Shown here one piece after another: positions 16,782-25,083 of a stretch of 64,000 nt of DNA (the first letter of the stretch is position 1; each line of letters begins with the position of its first letter). Source of the DNA: Ruminococcaceae bacterium UBA6434. GTDB lineage: Bacteria; Bacillota; Clostridia; Oscillospirales; Acutalibacteraceae. The position numbers and the translations under genes were made by a program. The notes beneath the pieces were generated by a model. That model saw only the letters and a program-made list of their open reading frames with translations, ran no database searches and was not told the origin of the DNA. The stretch lies in NCBI GenBank assembly GCA_002437245.1, contig DJOQ01000003.1:6482-70481 (forward strand), read 5' to 3'.

Positions 16782-17120
16782 TTTACTCTTTGTTTTTGCC
16801 TTGATTATACCTTTCAGTGTTTCAATACCGTGAATTGAGCCGACAAGCGGATGATAAAGCATAATTCTCGGTCCCGAATATCTCATTACTTTTTTTATTT
16901 TCTCACGCATATCCGGCTTATAGCAATGACACGGACATTGCGAGCAAAAGTTTTTATCGTTACCCCAACGGCAATGGTCAAGCCTGAAAAGCGCATAATC
17001 CGTAAGTTCTCGGCACTCGTCACAAAGAGTGCCCTTTTTGGTTTTATGCACACCGTGGCAATAAATTTTAACCATTTCCGGAAGCATTTCTTTTTCCCTG
17101 GTTATTCTGTCTTTTTTCAT
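16779..17120 (-). CDS. YgbA-like, nitrous-oxide-stimulated promoter family protein (Cys-rich)
   Basis: A 113-residue soluble protein matching the YgbA_NO family: an N-terminal ITREKEMLPEMVKIYC, then CDECREL, HCRWGNDKNFCSQCPCHCY and a conserved MRYSGPRIMLYHP. Nine or so Cys residues in spaced pairs suggest a metal or Fe-S site. In enterobacteria the family is linked to nitrosative stress and the NsrR regulon; its chemistry is unsettled. Here it is the last gene of a seven-gene NEAT/ECF/ABC operon, overlapping the ABC gene by 4 nt (ATGA), which ties it to iron or heme handling by context. Confidence 0.8.
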   Translation of the reverse strand: MKKDRITREKEMLPEMVKIYCHGVHKTKKGTLCDECRELTDYALFRLDHCRWGNDKNFCSQCPCHCYKPDMREKIKKVMRYSGPRIMLYHPLVGSIHGIETLKGIIKAKTKSK

Positions 17121-18778
17121 GATAATCTGCCTCGATAAACAGTATATGCCTCATCGGCAATTTTGGTTGTGGATTTCCTGTGAGAAACAAGCACAATGCT
17201 CTTTCCGTGGCTTGCTTCTTTAATTGATTTGAGAATGTTGCCTTCGTTAAGCGCATCAAGATTGCTCGTCGGTTCATCGAGCATAATCATGGGTGAATCA
17301 TAAAGAAACGCTCTTGCAAGACCTATTCTTTGTTTTTCACCGTCCGAAAGCAGGTCGCCGAGCTCGCCGACATTTGTTTCGTATCCGTTCGGCAAAGTCA
17401 TTATGAAATCGTGAACAGAAGCCTTTTTTGCGGCAACCTCAACTTCTTCCCTCGTTGCATTATAATTTGCTATCTTGATGTTATTTTCTATTGTATCGTT
17501 AAACAACTGAGTTTCTTGACTGACAAGGCTTTGATTGCTGCGAAGTGACGACGTTTTAATGCCTCTGATATTTTCACCCGACATATCAATTTCGCCGCTG
17601 TTTACATCCCAAAATCTCATCATAAGCTTAAGCGCCGTTGATTTGCCGGAACCGCTCGGACCGTTGATTGCAATAATTTTATTTTTGGGAATTGTCATAT
17701 TGAAATTATCAAGTATTTCTTCTTTGTCGTATGCAAAGTCCACATTTTTACATTCCATACCGTTAAATTCAATCTCGTTGCCGTTGACGTTTTCCTCAAC
17801 AACGGGAGTTTCGTCAAGAATTGACAGCACTCTTTCTCCGCTTGCAAGGGTGTGAGTAAGATTGCCCGCAAGGTTTGAAAGTGCGGCAACAGGACCAAAC
17901 GAACTCATCATTGAAACGGTTGAAACAATAAGTCCGTCAAAACCGATTGCGCCCTTCCGGTAAAGACAAACAGCAACCAAAAGCATTGTAATCGAAAAGA
18001 AAATAATTGAAATATCCGTAATTGAAATATTGTGACCCTCAATTTTCTTTAATTTCTTTTGAAGTGAATTAAGCTCGTCGGTTTTCTCGTTCATTTCATT
18101 AAGTCGTGTATCGGTTGAATTGTATCTGATCGACTCCAAAAGGCCTCTCATGCTGTCAAGCACATATCCCGAGAGCGCACCCGAATTTTCACGATAAGTC
18201 ATACCGATATTCTTGTTGAATTTTGAAGACACAAGGGGAATGATAATTCCCACACTGACATAAGCCAAAAGAGCAACAAGCGAAAGCCAAAGGCTGTATC
18301 TGCCGATGAAAATCAGCATAGCAAGGCTTGTTAAAAACGCAATACATATCGGAGAAATTGTGTGAGCATAGAAAACCTCTAAAAGCTCAATATCGCTTGT
18401 AATGAGCGATATCAGATTTCCCTTATCCTTACCTTCAAGCTTTGCAGGAGCCAATCTGCGAAGTGATTTAAAGACCTTGTCGCGGATAAGAGCAAGCAGT
18501 TTAAAAGCGATATAGTGGTTGCAGGCTTGCTCACCATAGTGTAAAAAGCCGCGCAAAACAGCAAAAACAATAATGCAAATGCATCCTGTTTTTATTGCAA
18601 GTCCCCCGTTTATGCCTGCGGCGGTGAGAAGAGTCATACTGCCGGCAACGGTAATTTGAATGGCACAGAGAAAGCCCGTAACACCAAGTAAAACCGCAAG
18701 CACCATGAATCCGGCAAGAGGTTTTACAAGTTTGATAAGGCGCATCATAATTTTAAAACCGGATTGTTTTCTTTTCAT
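17117..18778 (-). CDS. ABC exporter half-transporter, subunit B of a heterodimer (CydC-like organisation)
   Basis: A 553-residue fusion of a six-helix membrane domain (about 1-300) and an ATPase domain. Walker A is GPSGSGKS, the signature is the variant LSDGEKQRIGLARAF, and Walker B ends MIMLDEPTSNLD. The upstream gene encodes the second half, overlapping by 1 nt, so the two form a heterodimeric type IV exporter. The pair resembles CydDC and the ABC pairs that accompany streptococcal heme ECF importers. Substrate unknown; export of heme, porphyrin or a thiol is a context-based guess. Confidence 0.85.
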   Translation of the reverse strand: MKRKQSGFKIMMRLIKLVKPLAGFMVLAVLLGVTGFLCAIQITVAGSMTLLTAAGINGGLAIKTGCICIIVFAVLRGFLHYGEQACNHYIAFKLLALIRDKVFKSLRRLAPAKLEGKDKGNLISLITSDIELLEVFYAHTISPICIAFLTSLAMLIFIGRYSLWLSLVALLAYVSVGIIIPLVSSKFNKNIGMTYRENSGALSGYVLDSMRGLLESIRYNSTDTRLNEMNEKTDELNSLQKKLKKIEGHNISITDISIIFFSITMLLVAVCLYRKGAIGFDGLIVSTVSMMSSFGPVAALSNLAGNLTHTLASGERVLSILDETPVVEENVNGNEIEFNGMECKNVDFAYDKEEILDNFNMTIPKNKIIAINGPSGSGKSTALKLMMRFWDVNSGEIDMSGENIRGIKTSSLRSNQSLVSQETQLFNDTIENNIKIANYNATREEVEVAAKKASVHDFIMTLPNGYETNVGELGDLLSDGEKQRIGLARAFLYDSPMIMLDEPTSNLDALNEGNILKSIKEASHGKSIVLVSHRKSTTKIADEAYTVYRGRLS

Positions 18779-20514
18779 TACGCTTCCTCCTTTGAGTATT
18801 TTTCAAGTTCGGCTTGAGTTAAATACATCAGCTTATATTCTTCACCGAGAGACATTAACCGGCTGTGAGTTCCTTCTTCCTTGATTTCTCCTTTATCAAG
18901 CAGGATAATATCGTCGCTGTTCACAACATTTTCAAGCCTGTGAGAGATAAGAATAACGGTTTTGATTTTAGCCATATTGTGTATTACATCCATAATATCG
19001 TTTTCACTTTCGGCATCAATATTGGATGTAACCTCGTCAAATATGTAAATCGGCGTATTGTGCATAAGCGCTCTTGCGATGGCAAGCCTCTGCCTTTGTC
19101 CGCCCGAAAAATTACTGCCCTGCTGATTAAGTCGAGTATTCAAGCCGTCCTGTTCACTTAAAAATGACCAAAGATTTACTGTTTTCAATGCTTTAATCAT
19201 CTTATCATCACTTGCGTTTTTGTCGGCTATAAGCATATTTTCTTTAACCGTTCCGGCAAAAATATACGAGTTAAAGTTTACTGCCGTAATGTTGTTCATA
19301 AGCACTTTTTCGTCTATATCTCTTATTTCAACGCCGCCGATTGTAATACTTCCGCTGTAACCCTTGGTTGTGCCGCAAAGCAGGGAAGCGAGCGTACTTT
19401 TACCGCAACCGGACTTGCCGACTATGGATACAAGCTTGTTTTTCTCAATCGTCGCATTGATTTTATTGAGTACGGTTTTTTCACCGTCATATGAGAACGA
19501 AAGATTTTTAATTACAATGTCATTGTTGAAATCGACGTTTGTTTCTGTGCCTTGCTCGTCCTCTTTTGTATCAAGCAGTTTAAACAATTTGTCGCTTGCA
19601 GCCATACCGTTCATGGCAACGTGGAAGAACGAGCCGAGCAATCTGAGCGGCAAAAAGAAATCAGCCGCAAGCATGATGATTAAAAATGCCTGGGGTAAAG
19701 TGATTGTACCGTTTTTAACCTGAATAATCGCAATTACAACACCTATGGCGCTTCCGGCGTATGCAACAATATCCATAACGCTTACGGAATTAAGCTGCAT
19801 TGTAAGAACCTTCATGGTAATTCTTCTGAATTCCTCGGCTTTTTCATTCATTTCAATATTCTTGCGTTCATCTGCTCGGTAAACTTTAAGCGTTGTCAGC
19901 CCTTGAATATTTTCAAGAAATGTATCGCCGAGATTTGTGTATACACCCCAATACTTGCTCAAAAGTCTTTTGGCGATTTTTTGAACCGCAACAATCGAAA
20001 GCGGAATAAGCGGCACACAAATAAGAAGCACTACCGATGCTTTCCAGCTGACAAATACGAGCACGGCAAACAAGGTAATCGGTGCAAGCATAGCAAAGAA
20101 AAATTGCGGTAAATATTTACCGAAGTATAATTCAAGCTGGTCTACGCCCTCAACAAAAACCTGAAGCACTTCTGACGTCGATACCTTTTCGTGATATGAT
20201 GCGCCCATTCGCGTCAGCTTTTTATACATCTTTTGCCTAAGCACCTTTTTGACCTCGCTTGATGCATAAAATGAGGTTTTGGATGAAAAATATCCGCATA
20301 AATAGCGAACAATCATAACTCCCAATATACCGCCGAGATATGGCATGAGACTTGAAAAAGTAAATACCTTTTTGTCAAGAATTTGTGCCAATAGATTTGA
20401 CAGAATAAACATCATTACAATGTTTGCAACCGTTTTAAGCCATTGTGCGACCACCGTCAGGGCAATATACTTTTTTGACGAAGGCACCTGCCCTATAAGT
20501 CTGGTTTTAATCAT
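18778..20514 (-). CDS. ABC exporter half-transporter, subunit A of a heterodimer (CydD-like organisation)
   Basis: A 578-residue membrane-ATPase fusion. Six hydrophobic helices occupy roughly residues 20-310, with a long substrate-binding-type loop containing GASYHEKVSTSEVLQVFVEGV. The ATPase has Walker A GKSGCGKS, the canonical signature FSGGQRQRLAIARAL and Walker B IYIFDEVTSNID (DEV instead of DEP). It shares a TAATG junction with the downstream half-transporter gene. Together they should form one functional exporter; this half has the more standard signature. Part of the NEAT/ECF operon, 33 nt after the ECF ATPase gene. Confidence 0.85.
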   Translation of the reverse strand: MIKTRLIGQVPSSKKYIALTVVAQWLKTVANIVMMFILSNLLAQILDKKVFTFSSLMPYLGGILGVMIVRYLCGYFSSKTSFYASSEVKKVLRQKMYKKLTRMGASYHEKVSTSEVLQVFVEGVDQLELYFGKYLPQFFFAMLAPITLFAVLVFVSWKASVVLLICVPLIPLSIVAVQKIAKRLLSKYWGVYTNLGDTFLENIQGLTTLKVYRADERKNIEMNEKAEEFRRITMKVLTMQLNSVSVMDIVAYAGSAIGVVIAIIQVKNGTITLPQAFLIIMLAADFFLPLRLLGSFFHVAMNGMAASDKLFKLLDTKEDEQGTETNVDFNNDIVIKNLSFSYDGEKTVLNKINATIEKNKLVSIVGKSGCGKSTLASLLCGTTKGYSGSITIGGVEIRDIDEKVLMNNITAVNFNSYIFAGTVKENMLIADKNASDDKMIKALKTVNLWSFLSEQDGLNTRLNQQGSNFSGGQRQRLAIARALMHNTPIYIFDEVTSNIDAESENDIMDVIHNMAKIKTVILISHRLENVVNSDDIILLDKGEIKEEGTHSRLMSLGEEYKLMYLTQAELEKYSKEEA

Positions 20515-20546
20515 TTTTATTCTCCTAAGTAAAAAATAATTATTTG

Positions 20547-21941
20547 TTATTTTAAAAATTCATCTGCAAGGCTGCTGTCGCCCTCTTTGATAATTTTTCC
20601 GTTGTTCATAATTAAAACTCTATCGGCTAAAGCGGCCGCACAACGCCTATCATGCGTAACCGTGACAACCGCCGTACCGAGATTGTTAATGCTGTTAATT
20701 GTATCAACAATTTTGCACAAATTCATATAATCTTGCCCTACGGTAGGTTCGTCAAGAAAAAGCACCTTAGGCTCGCCTGCACAAATCGCGGCAATTGATG
20801 CACGTCGTTTTTGTCCTTCGGAAAGCGATTGAGGATGCCTTTGCTCAAGTCCCTCAAGCCCAAAGGCTTTAATCATTTCTTCGGCTGTTTTTTCGTTTTT
20901 TGCCTTATAGGATATTTCGCTTAAAAGAGTCGGCATAAAGAGCTGATATGTAGGGTTTTGATAAACATATCCGACAAGTGAAAACCATTTGCTGTTTGCC
21001 CTGTCGGATTTTGTAACGGATTGCGTTATTTTTCCTCCGCTGAGTTTATTCAGCTTTGCAAGTGTACGCATAAGAGTTGTTTTGCCGCATCCGTTTTCAC
21101 CGAGCAATACAATTCGTTCACCGGCTTTGATTTCCATATTCAAACCGTCAATTATATTTCTGCCTCCGGCAAAAAAAGAAATATTTTCCGCCTCAATAAG
21201 CATCTTACCCTGAGTTCCTTTATAGCTTGATTCAATCGGTTTGACAGTTCCGTAGAGCGTATCCTTATTATCACTTGTGAAAACCCGCTTGTTTTCTATC
21301 CACATAACCTTATCAACATAGTTTTTAACAATGTCAATCCTGTGTTCCACTACAAGTATTGCGTAACCGATATCGGCTAACCTTTTCAGCGCGCCGAGCA
21401 AAATATGCGCGCCGACGGTATCGAGATTTGCAAGCGGCTCATCAAGAATAATTATCCTCTGCTCCATTGCAAGTGTCGAGGCGGTAATAAGTCGCTGCTT
21501 TTGGCCGCCCGACATTCTTCGTGTTCTTGCCGATTTATCTATTTTTAAAAGCGAAGTGTATTTATCGATTCTGTTTTCGATTTCATTCGGTGCTACATTT
21601 AAATTTTCACAGCCGAATGCAATTTCATCACTTACATAGTCATAAACAATTTGTTCGTCGGCATTTTGCAACACAGTTCCGATAAGCTTTGAACGATTGC
21701 TGACCTTTTCTTTTGTTACGTCTTTACCGTCAATTTCAACACTGCCGCTGAGCTTGCCGGAATTGACAAAAGGAATAACGCCGTTAATGATTGATAAAAG
21801 TGTACTTTTACCTTCCCCGGAAACACCGGAAAGCAACGCAAATTCACCGTAGTTTAAAGTTAAATTTACATTTTCAAGTACGTTATCGCTCGCACCCGAA
21901 TACTTAAAAGTAATATCATTTAGCTTTATTGCTATTTCCAC
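20547..21941 (-). CDS. ECF transporter ATPase with two fused ABC domains (EcfA1-EcfA2 type)
   Basis: A 464-residue protein with two complete ABC cassettes in tandem: Walker A GVSGEGKS with signature MSGGQKQRL in the first, and GENGCGKT with LSEGQKRRA in the second; both have Walker B (ILDEPLANLD and FLDEPTVGQD). One chain thus replaces the usual EcfA/EcfA' heterodimer. The start is GTG 21941 preceded by GGGAGG; an upstream in-frame TTG lacks a ribosome site. It overlaps the EcfT gene by 10 nt. It would energise the T subunit and the MptD-like S component encoded just upstream. Confidence 0.88.
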   Translation of the reverse strand: MEIAIKLNDITFKYSGASDNVLENVNLTLNYGEFALLSGVSGEGKSTLLSIINGVIPFVNSGKLSGSVEIDGKDVTKEKVSNRSKLIGTVLQNADEQIVYDYVSDEIAFGCENLNVAPNEIENRIDKYTSLLKIDKSARTRRMSGGQKQRLITASTLAMEQRIIILDEPLANLDTVGAHILLGALKRLADIGYAILVVEHRIDIVKNYVDKVMWIENKRVFTSDNKDTLYGTVKPIESSYKGTQGKMLIEAENISFFAGGRNIIDGLNMEIKAGERIVLLGENGCGKTTLMRTLAKLNKLSGGKITQSVTKSDRANSKWFSLVGYVYQNPTYQLFMPTLLSEISYKAKNEKTAEEMIKAFGLEGLEQRHPQSLSEGQKRRASIAAICAGEPKVLFLDEPTVGQDYMNLCKIVDTINSINNLGTAVVTVTHDRRCAAALADRVLIMNNGKIIKEGDSSLADEFLK

Positions 21942-22621
21942 ATCATCACACCTCCCGAAACGCAAAGTGCAATAACGCAGATAAGGAATACAAAATCTCT
22001 TGTTTTTACTTCTATTACTTTATATACAGAGCTTTTGCTGTCATCAAGCGTAAATGCCCTTGTTTCAAGCGAAAGAGAAAGGGTATCTGATATACCGATT
22101 ATTCGCATAACCAGCGGTATGATAAAAGCGCGGTAAATTGTGCTCGGTCGATACCAGCTCACATTTGCGCCCCTCACCTTCATAGCCTCCCAAATTTGCT
22201 TTATTTCACTTGCCAAAACGGGAATAAAACGAAGTGTTACAAGCATACCTAATGTGATTACTCTCGGGCATTTCATTTTGGCAAGGCAGCGCGTCAGATC
22301 GCACGGGGACGTACTTACCATAGGCACAGCGCAAAGGCCGAGCAAAATCATTCTTAAAAGCGTTTGCCAAAAAGCCTCTGAACTTCTGTTTGTTAAAAAT
22401 GACAATCCGCCTATAATAAGGCCGCAAACTCCCATTGCCAAAGTCATTTTTGCGCTGTTTTTAAACAATCCGAAAGCAGAAAAAAGTACAAAAACGGCAA
22501 ATGCAAAAGCAAATGCCGAAATGTTCTTGCTGAAAAGCATTCCGAATATAAGAACGATTATTGAAGCAAAAAAGGATATAAGCGGATAAAAAGGCTTTTT
22601 AACCTCAAATGTTTCAAGCAT
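21932..22621 (-). CDS. ECF transporter transmembrane subunit EcfT
   Basis: A 229-residue membrane protein with four to five hydrophobic segments in the first 120 residues and two coupling motifs typical of EcfT: AMKVRGANVSW and SLSLETRAFTL (the xRx patterns that contact the ATPases). The C-terminus ends in another helix. It couples ATP hydrolysis by the fused EcfA to toppling of the S component. It overlaps the S-component gene by 8 nt and the EcfA gene by 10 nt, so the three are translated as a unit: a dedicated (group I) ECF transporter rather than a shared module. Confidence 0.88.
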   Translation of the reverse strand: MLETFEVKKPFYPLISFFASIIVLIFGMLFSKNISAFAFAFAVFVLFSAFGLFKNSAKMTLAMGVCGLIIGGLSFLTNRSSEAFWQTLLRMILLGLCAVPMVSTSPCDLTRCLAKMKCPRVITLGMLVTLRFIPVLASEIKQIWEAMKVRGANVSWYRPSTIYRAFIIPLVMRIIGISDTLSLSLETRAFTLDDSKSSVYKVIEVKTRDFVFLICVIALCVSGGVMMWK

Positions 22622-23189
22622 TGTCGTCTTCTCCGTAAGGTTTTAATTTACCTGCTTTTTGAAGTTCGTTTGCAATTTTTATGCCTATTGCCGAGCCTGC
22701 AAATGCAAGGGCAACCGTACCTATTGAAGTTAAAACGGATACCGTAGGATTCGCGATAAGCTGTTCATAACTTTTGCCGTTTAACCAAAGACTGAATAAT
22801 ACGGAAATCGGAAGTGAAAGCGGCATATAAATCCCCGTTGTAACAAAAACAGAAACCTTTTTTTCGTATCCTTTAAAAACAAGAAGCATAATAAGCTCTG
22901 CGATTATGGCAGATATAAAATTATTGAAAAACATTACCGTTGAAAAGAATATAAGCGGAGCTCCCGAAAAAAGTCCGATTATCGTCAGCGCACCGGGCTT
23001 TCTTACCTTCATAAGTCCTATTGCAACAAAAATCGAATAAATCGGCGCCGCTGCCATATTTCTTAAACCGAAAACGGTTGTATGCATAACAAGCGGCATT
23101 GTTATTCCCCCGCACAATGTCATTGCAGCAGATAATACCGCTAAAAACACAAAGTCCTTAACCTGAAATTTTTTGAATATCTTTTTCAT
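22614..23189 (-). CDS. ECF transporter S component, MptD/Trep_Strep family
   Basis: A 191-residue, six-helix substrate-capture protein. The opening KDFVFLAVLSAAMTLCGG and the GSAIGIKIANEL end fit the MptD-family putative S components. In streptococci and lactobacilli, related S subunits belong to ECF systems reported to import heme, often near NEAT or Shr-like surface proteins, and the preceding gene here is a NEAT-like protein. The heme assignment is therefore inference from context; other members are of unknown substrate. Overlaps EcfT by 8 nt. Confidence 0.8.
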   Translation of the reverse strand: MKKIFKKFQVKDFVFLAVLSAAMTLCGGITMPLVMHTTVFGLRNMAAAPIYSIFVAIGLMKVRKPGALTIIGLFSGAPLIFFSTVMFFNNFISAIIAELIMLLVFKGYEKKVSVFVTTGIYMPLSLPISVLFSLWLNGKSYEQLIANPTVSVLTSIGTVALAFAGSAIGIKIANELQKAGKLKPYGEDDNA

Positions 23190-23197
23190 GTTTCACC

Positions 23198-23959
23198 TTA
23201 ATCAATCGTTTTATTTTTCTTAATAACGACAGCTATCACAACGGCGAGCGCAACTGCACCTACTGCGCCGCATACGATAGCTATCGGCGTTTTCTTACTT
23301 TTGGTTTTTTCTTCTTTTGCCTCGGACACAGGCTCGGCAAAATATGTTGTTTCCTGAGCTGTTGCGGTTGCGGTTGTTGTCTCCTGAATGGTTGTGGTTT
23401 TTGTCGTGGTTTCACGAACGGTTGTGACTTTAGCTGTGGTTTCCTGAATCGGTGCCGGTGTTTCTATTCCTGTACCGTTCACTTTTTTTGCACTGTCATA
23501 ATCAATTTTAATCCTTGCCGACGGCGAAACCGGCATAGCCGAGGCAGCAAATTTTACGCCGACAAATTCGTTGTCGCTTTCAATAGGAAATTCAAAAGCT
23601 GTCCCGTATACAGTACCGCCGATTTCAACATTGCTCTTTCTCTCAACCTCTATGGTATTGCCCTCAACCGAGCCGTCCTCGTAGTACCAAAATTGCATAT
23701 CGCTTGTCGTCTTGGCGGGGACTACGGTAAGTGTTTTTTCGTCGCCGTTTACCGTAAGAAGTGCTGTGTGAATAATGTAACTGTCCCCCATGGAGGTTCT
23801 GTCTTTTTCCGCATGCCACATTTCAATGGGCACTTCGTAAACGCCGTCTTCATTCGGTCCTATGGCAAAAGCGCTGAATGATGATAATAAAAGCATCGCA
23901 AAAGCCAATACAAACGATAAAAAAACAGATACATTTTTTGACTTATATTCTTTTTGCAT
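23198..23959 (-). CDS. Membrane-anchored NEAT-like surface protein
   Basis: A 253-residue exported protein. Start ATG 23959 with GGAGGAG upstream; the longer frame runs through the operator. Residues 1-32 are a signal peptide ending SAFA. Residues about 36-160 resemble a NEAT domain, the heme-binding fold of Gram-positive iron-acquisition proteins: DGVYEVPIEMWHAEKDRTSM and TVYGTAFEFPIESDN are the strongest points. Residues 165-210 are a Thr-rich linker with repeated QETT/RETTT units, probably wall-spanning, and a hydrophobic helix at 225-247 ends in KKNK. No LPXTG is seen, so it is membrane- rather than sortase-anchored. First gene of the seven-gene operon. Confidence 0.75.
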   Translation of the reverse strand: MQKEYKSKNVSVFLSFVLAFAMLLLSSFSAFAIGPNEDGVYEVPIEMWHAEKDRTSMGDSYIIHTALLTVNGDEKTLTVVPAKTTSDMQFWYYEDGSVEGNTIEVERKSNVEIGGTVYGTAFEFPIESDNEFVGVKFAASAMPVSPSARIKIDYDSAKKVNGTGIETPAPIQETTAKVTTVRETTTKTTTIQETTTATATAQETTYFAEPVSEAKEEKTKSKKTPIAIVCGAVGAVALAVVIAVVIKKNKTID

Positions 23960-23977
23960 ATATTTCTCCTCCGCGCA

Positions 23978-23995
23978 AGTTAGCAATTGCTAACT
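23978..23995. promoter_or_regulatory. Operator palindrome 2 (GTTAGC-N4-GCTAAC)
   Basis: A perfect 18-bp palindrome, AGTTAGCAATTGCTAACT, between the promoter and the NEAT-like gene, just upstream of its Shine-Dalgarno. It shares both half-sites with a second palindrome 33 bp away. The half-site resembles those of DtxR/MntR-type metal repressors; the regulator is not in the window. Confidence 0.7.
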
Positions 23996-24010
23996 AATGT
24001 TCAAAATAAT

Positions 24011-24030
24011 TGGTTAGCTCTCGCTAACCA
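24011..24030. promoter_or_regulatory. Operator palindrome 1 (GTTAGC-N4-GCTAAC)
   Basis: An inverted repeat TGGTTAGCTCTCGCTAACCA located at the predicted transcription start. A bound repressor would block initiation; palindrome 2 downstream could act as a roadblock or cooperative site. Confidence 0.7.
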
Positions 24031-24036
24031 CGGCTA

Positions 24037-24065
24037 ATTTTATCAAATAACAAATAAAATGTCAA
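24037..24065 (-). promoter_or_regulatory. Promoter of the NEAT/ECF/ABC operon
   Basis: On the minus strand: -35 TTGACA (24060-24065), 17-nt spacer, -10 TAAAAT (24037-24042). Near-consensus, so strong when not repressed. Confidence 0.8.
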
Positions 24066-24221
24066 TATATAATATATAAAATCGAAAACCACCGAATGTG
24101 AACTGCACTTTAAATATCAATATCGATTAAGACTGTTATTCGGTATTAGATACTAATTGCCGAACATTGAAAAGCCCGAAAACGCTGATATACACGTTTC
24201 CGGACATAATTTTAGAAATAT

Positions 24222-24256
24222 AAAAAGTCTCGGAACAACAATGTTCCGAGACTTTT
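24222..24256 (-). terminator. Terminator of the tRNA-Gln gene
   Basis: On the minus strand AAGTCTCGGAACA pairs with TGTTCCGAGACTT and is followed by TTTAT, directly after the tRNA 3' end. Confidence 0.92.
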
Positions 24257-24329
24257 GGCTGGGGAATAGGGATTCGAACCCCAACAAACAGAGTCAGAGT
24301 CTGTCGTGCTACCGTTACACAATTCCCCA
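24256..24329 (-). tRNA. tRNA-Gln (anticodon CUG)
   Basis: On the minus strand the acceptor arms TGGGGAA and TTCCCCA pair, the D arm has GTAACGGTAGCAC, the anticodon stem ACAGA/TCTGT encloses loop CTCTGAC (anticodon CTG), and the T arm has GGTTCGAATCC. The discriminator is G and CCA is encoded (24256-24258). It reads CAG codons. It has its own consensus promoter and terminator, so it is a single-gene unit. Confidence 0.95.
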
Positions 24330-24361
24330 ATAGCAACAACGTCTTTTACGTTGCGAATGAT

Positions 24362-24390
24362 ATTATACTATGAGGTACAGACAAAGTCAA
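24362..24390 (-). promoter_or_regulatory. Promoter of tRNA-Gln
   Basis: -35 TTGACT (24385-24390), 17-nt spacer, -10 TATAAT (24362-24367), about 30 nt before the mature tRNA. Confidence 0.85.
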
Positions 24391-24585
24391 CATTTTTTTA
24401 CGGTAATTTAAAAAAATACAAATTCTCTAAATTGCAAAATCAGATAGGACACTTTGAAAATAAAACCAGAGAGTAATTGGGTTCATTGTCCGAATTTCAA
24501 TATCAAACAGCAAACTTAAAAACAAGTACACAGAGGCAGCGTTTAAGCATAAAAAACAAGCGATTAACAAATATCAAGGCAAAGC
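24391..24585. other. Intergenic stretch without a recognisable gene
   Basis: AT-rich sequence upstream of the tRNA promoter. I found no ORF with a ribosome site, no tRNA and no clear repeat. It joins a zone of small, partly broken ORFs (24586-25170), and the whole 24391-25297 interval looks like decayed sequence. Confidence 0.5.
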
Positions 24586-24758
24586 TTACTTAACCGCTGT
24601 TGAAATCGCTCTCCTCAGTTCCTCGTTTGTTGAATGTGTAAGCGCAAAATCCTCCTGTTCAATATTTCGGCAAAGCGAGAACAAATCCTCGTAAGCGGTA
24701 ATATCAGCAGGGGTCTTTTTTATTTTTGAGGAAATTTTTTCAATCGGTAATTATTCAT
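24586..24758 (-). pseudogene. Small ORF (about 57 aa) with a homopolymer frameshift
   Basis: On the minus strand GAGG stands 5 nt before ATG 24758, and the frame starts MNNYRLKK. After a run of six A (24735-24740) that frame stops, while the +1-shifted frame continues as ISSKIKKTPADITAYEDL and further through LCRNIEQEDFALTHSTNEEL to TAA 24586. One extra A would restore a continuous 57-residue charged, helical protein. Either a pseudogene, a sequencing error in the run, or slippage. I do not recognise the family. Confidence 0.4.
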
Positions 24759-24780
24759 TATTACCTCATTATCTCCAAAA

Positions 24781-24813
24781 AATATAAAGGGACTGTCTCT
24801 ATCGAGACAGCCT
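24781..24813 (-). terminator. Hairpin terminator in the small-ORF zone
   Basis: CTGTCTC (24793-24799) pairs with GAGACAG (24804-24810), extended by GG/CC. On the minus strand it is followed by a T-rich tract, placing the end of a transcript after the 24845-25067 ORF. Confidence 0.65.
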
Positions 24814-24844
24814 CTGACTTCTTACACACACCCGATTGTGTGCC

Positions 24845-25067
24845 TTATTTTTTCAATCCCTGGTTATCCTGCCACCAATCAAATTCATCCCATTTGTTTT
24901 CTATGGATGAATTGTTCGATTTACCGGGTACGCCCCAAAGCCCTATTATCTTAATCACGAGCCATATTACACATACAACAACGACTATAGGCTTTATCAG
25001 CCTACATAGTCGGGAAATCAAGTGCAAAAAGCCAAAACCAAAACAAATGCGAAAAAAATCCTATCAT
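24845..25067 (-). pseudogene. Small membrane-protein ORF (about 73 aa) with a homopolymer frameshift
   Basis: On the minus strand AAGGTG lies 7 nt before ATG 25067 (MIGFF). A run of seven T (25052-25058) shifts the frame: that reading stops after 21 codons, but removing one T joins it to RICFGFGFLHLISRLCRL, a hydrophobic helix KPIVVVVCVIWLVIKIIGLW, and an acidic, Trp-rich tail NKWDEFDWWQDNQGLKK ending at 24845. The restored protein would be one short membrane anchor with a soluble tail. Family unknown. Same type of lesion as its neighbour. Confidence 0.4.
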
Positions 25068-25083
25068 TTTATACACCTTGCTC

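Noticed and set aside
23978..24030. The GTTAGC palindromes as a short CRISPR or insertion-sequence end
   Set aside because: Only two copies, no spacer regularity, no transposase; position at a promoter fits operators.
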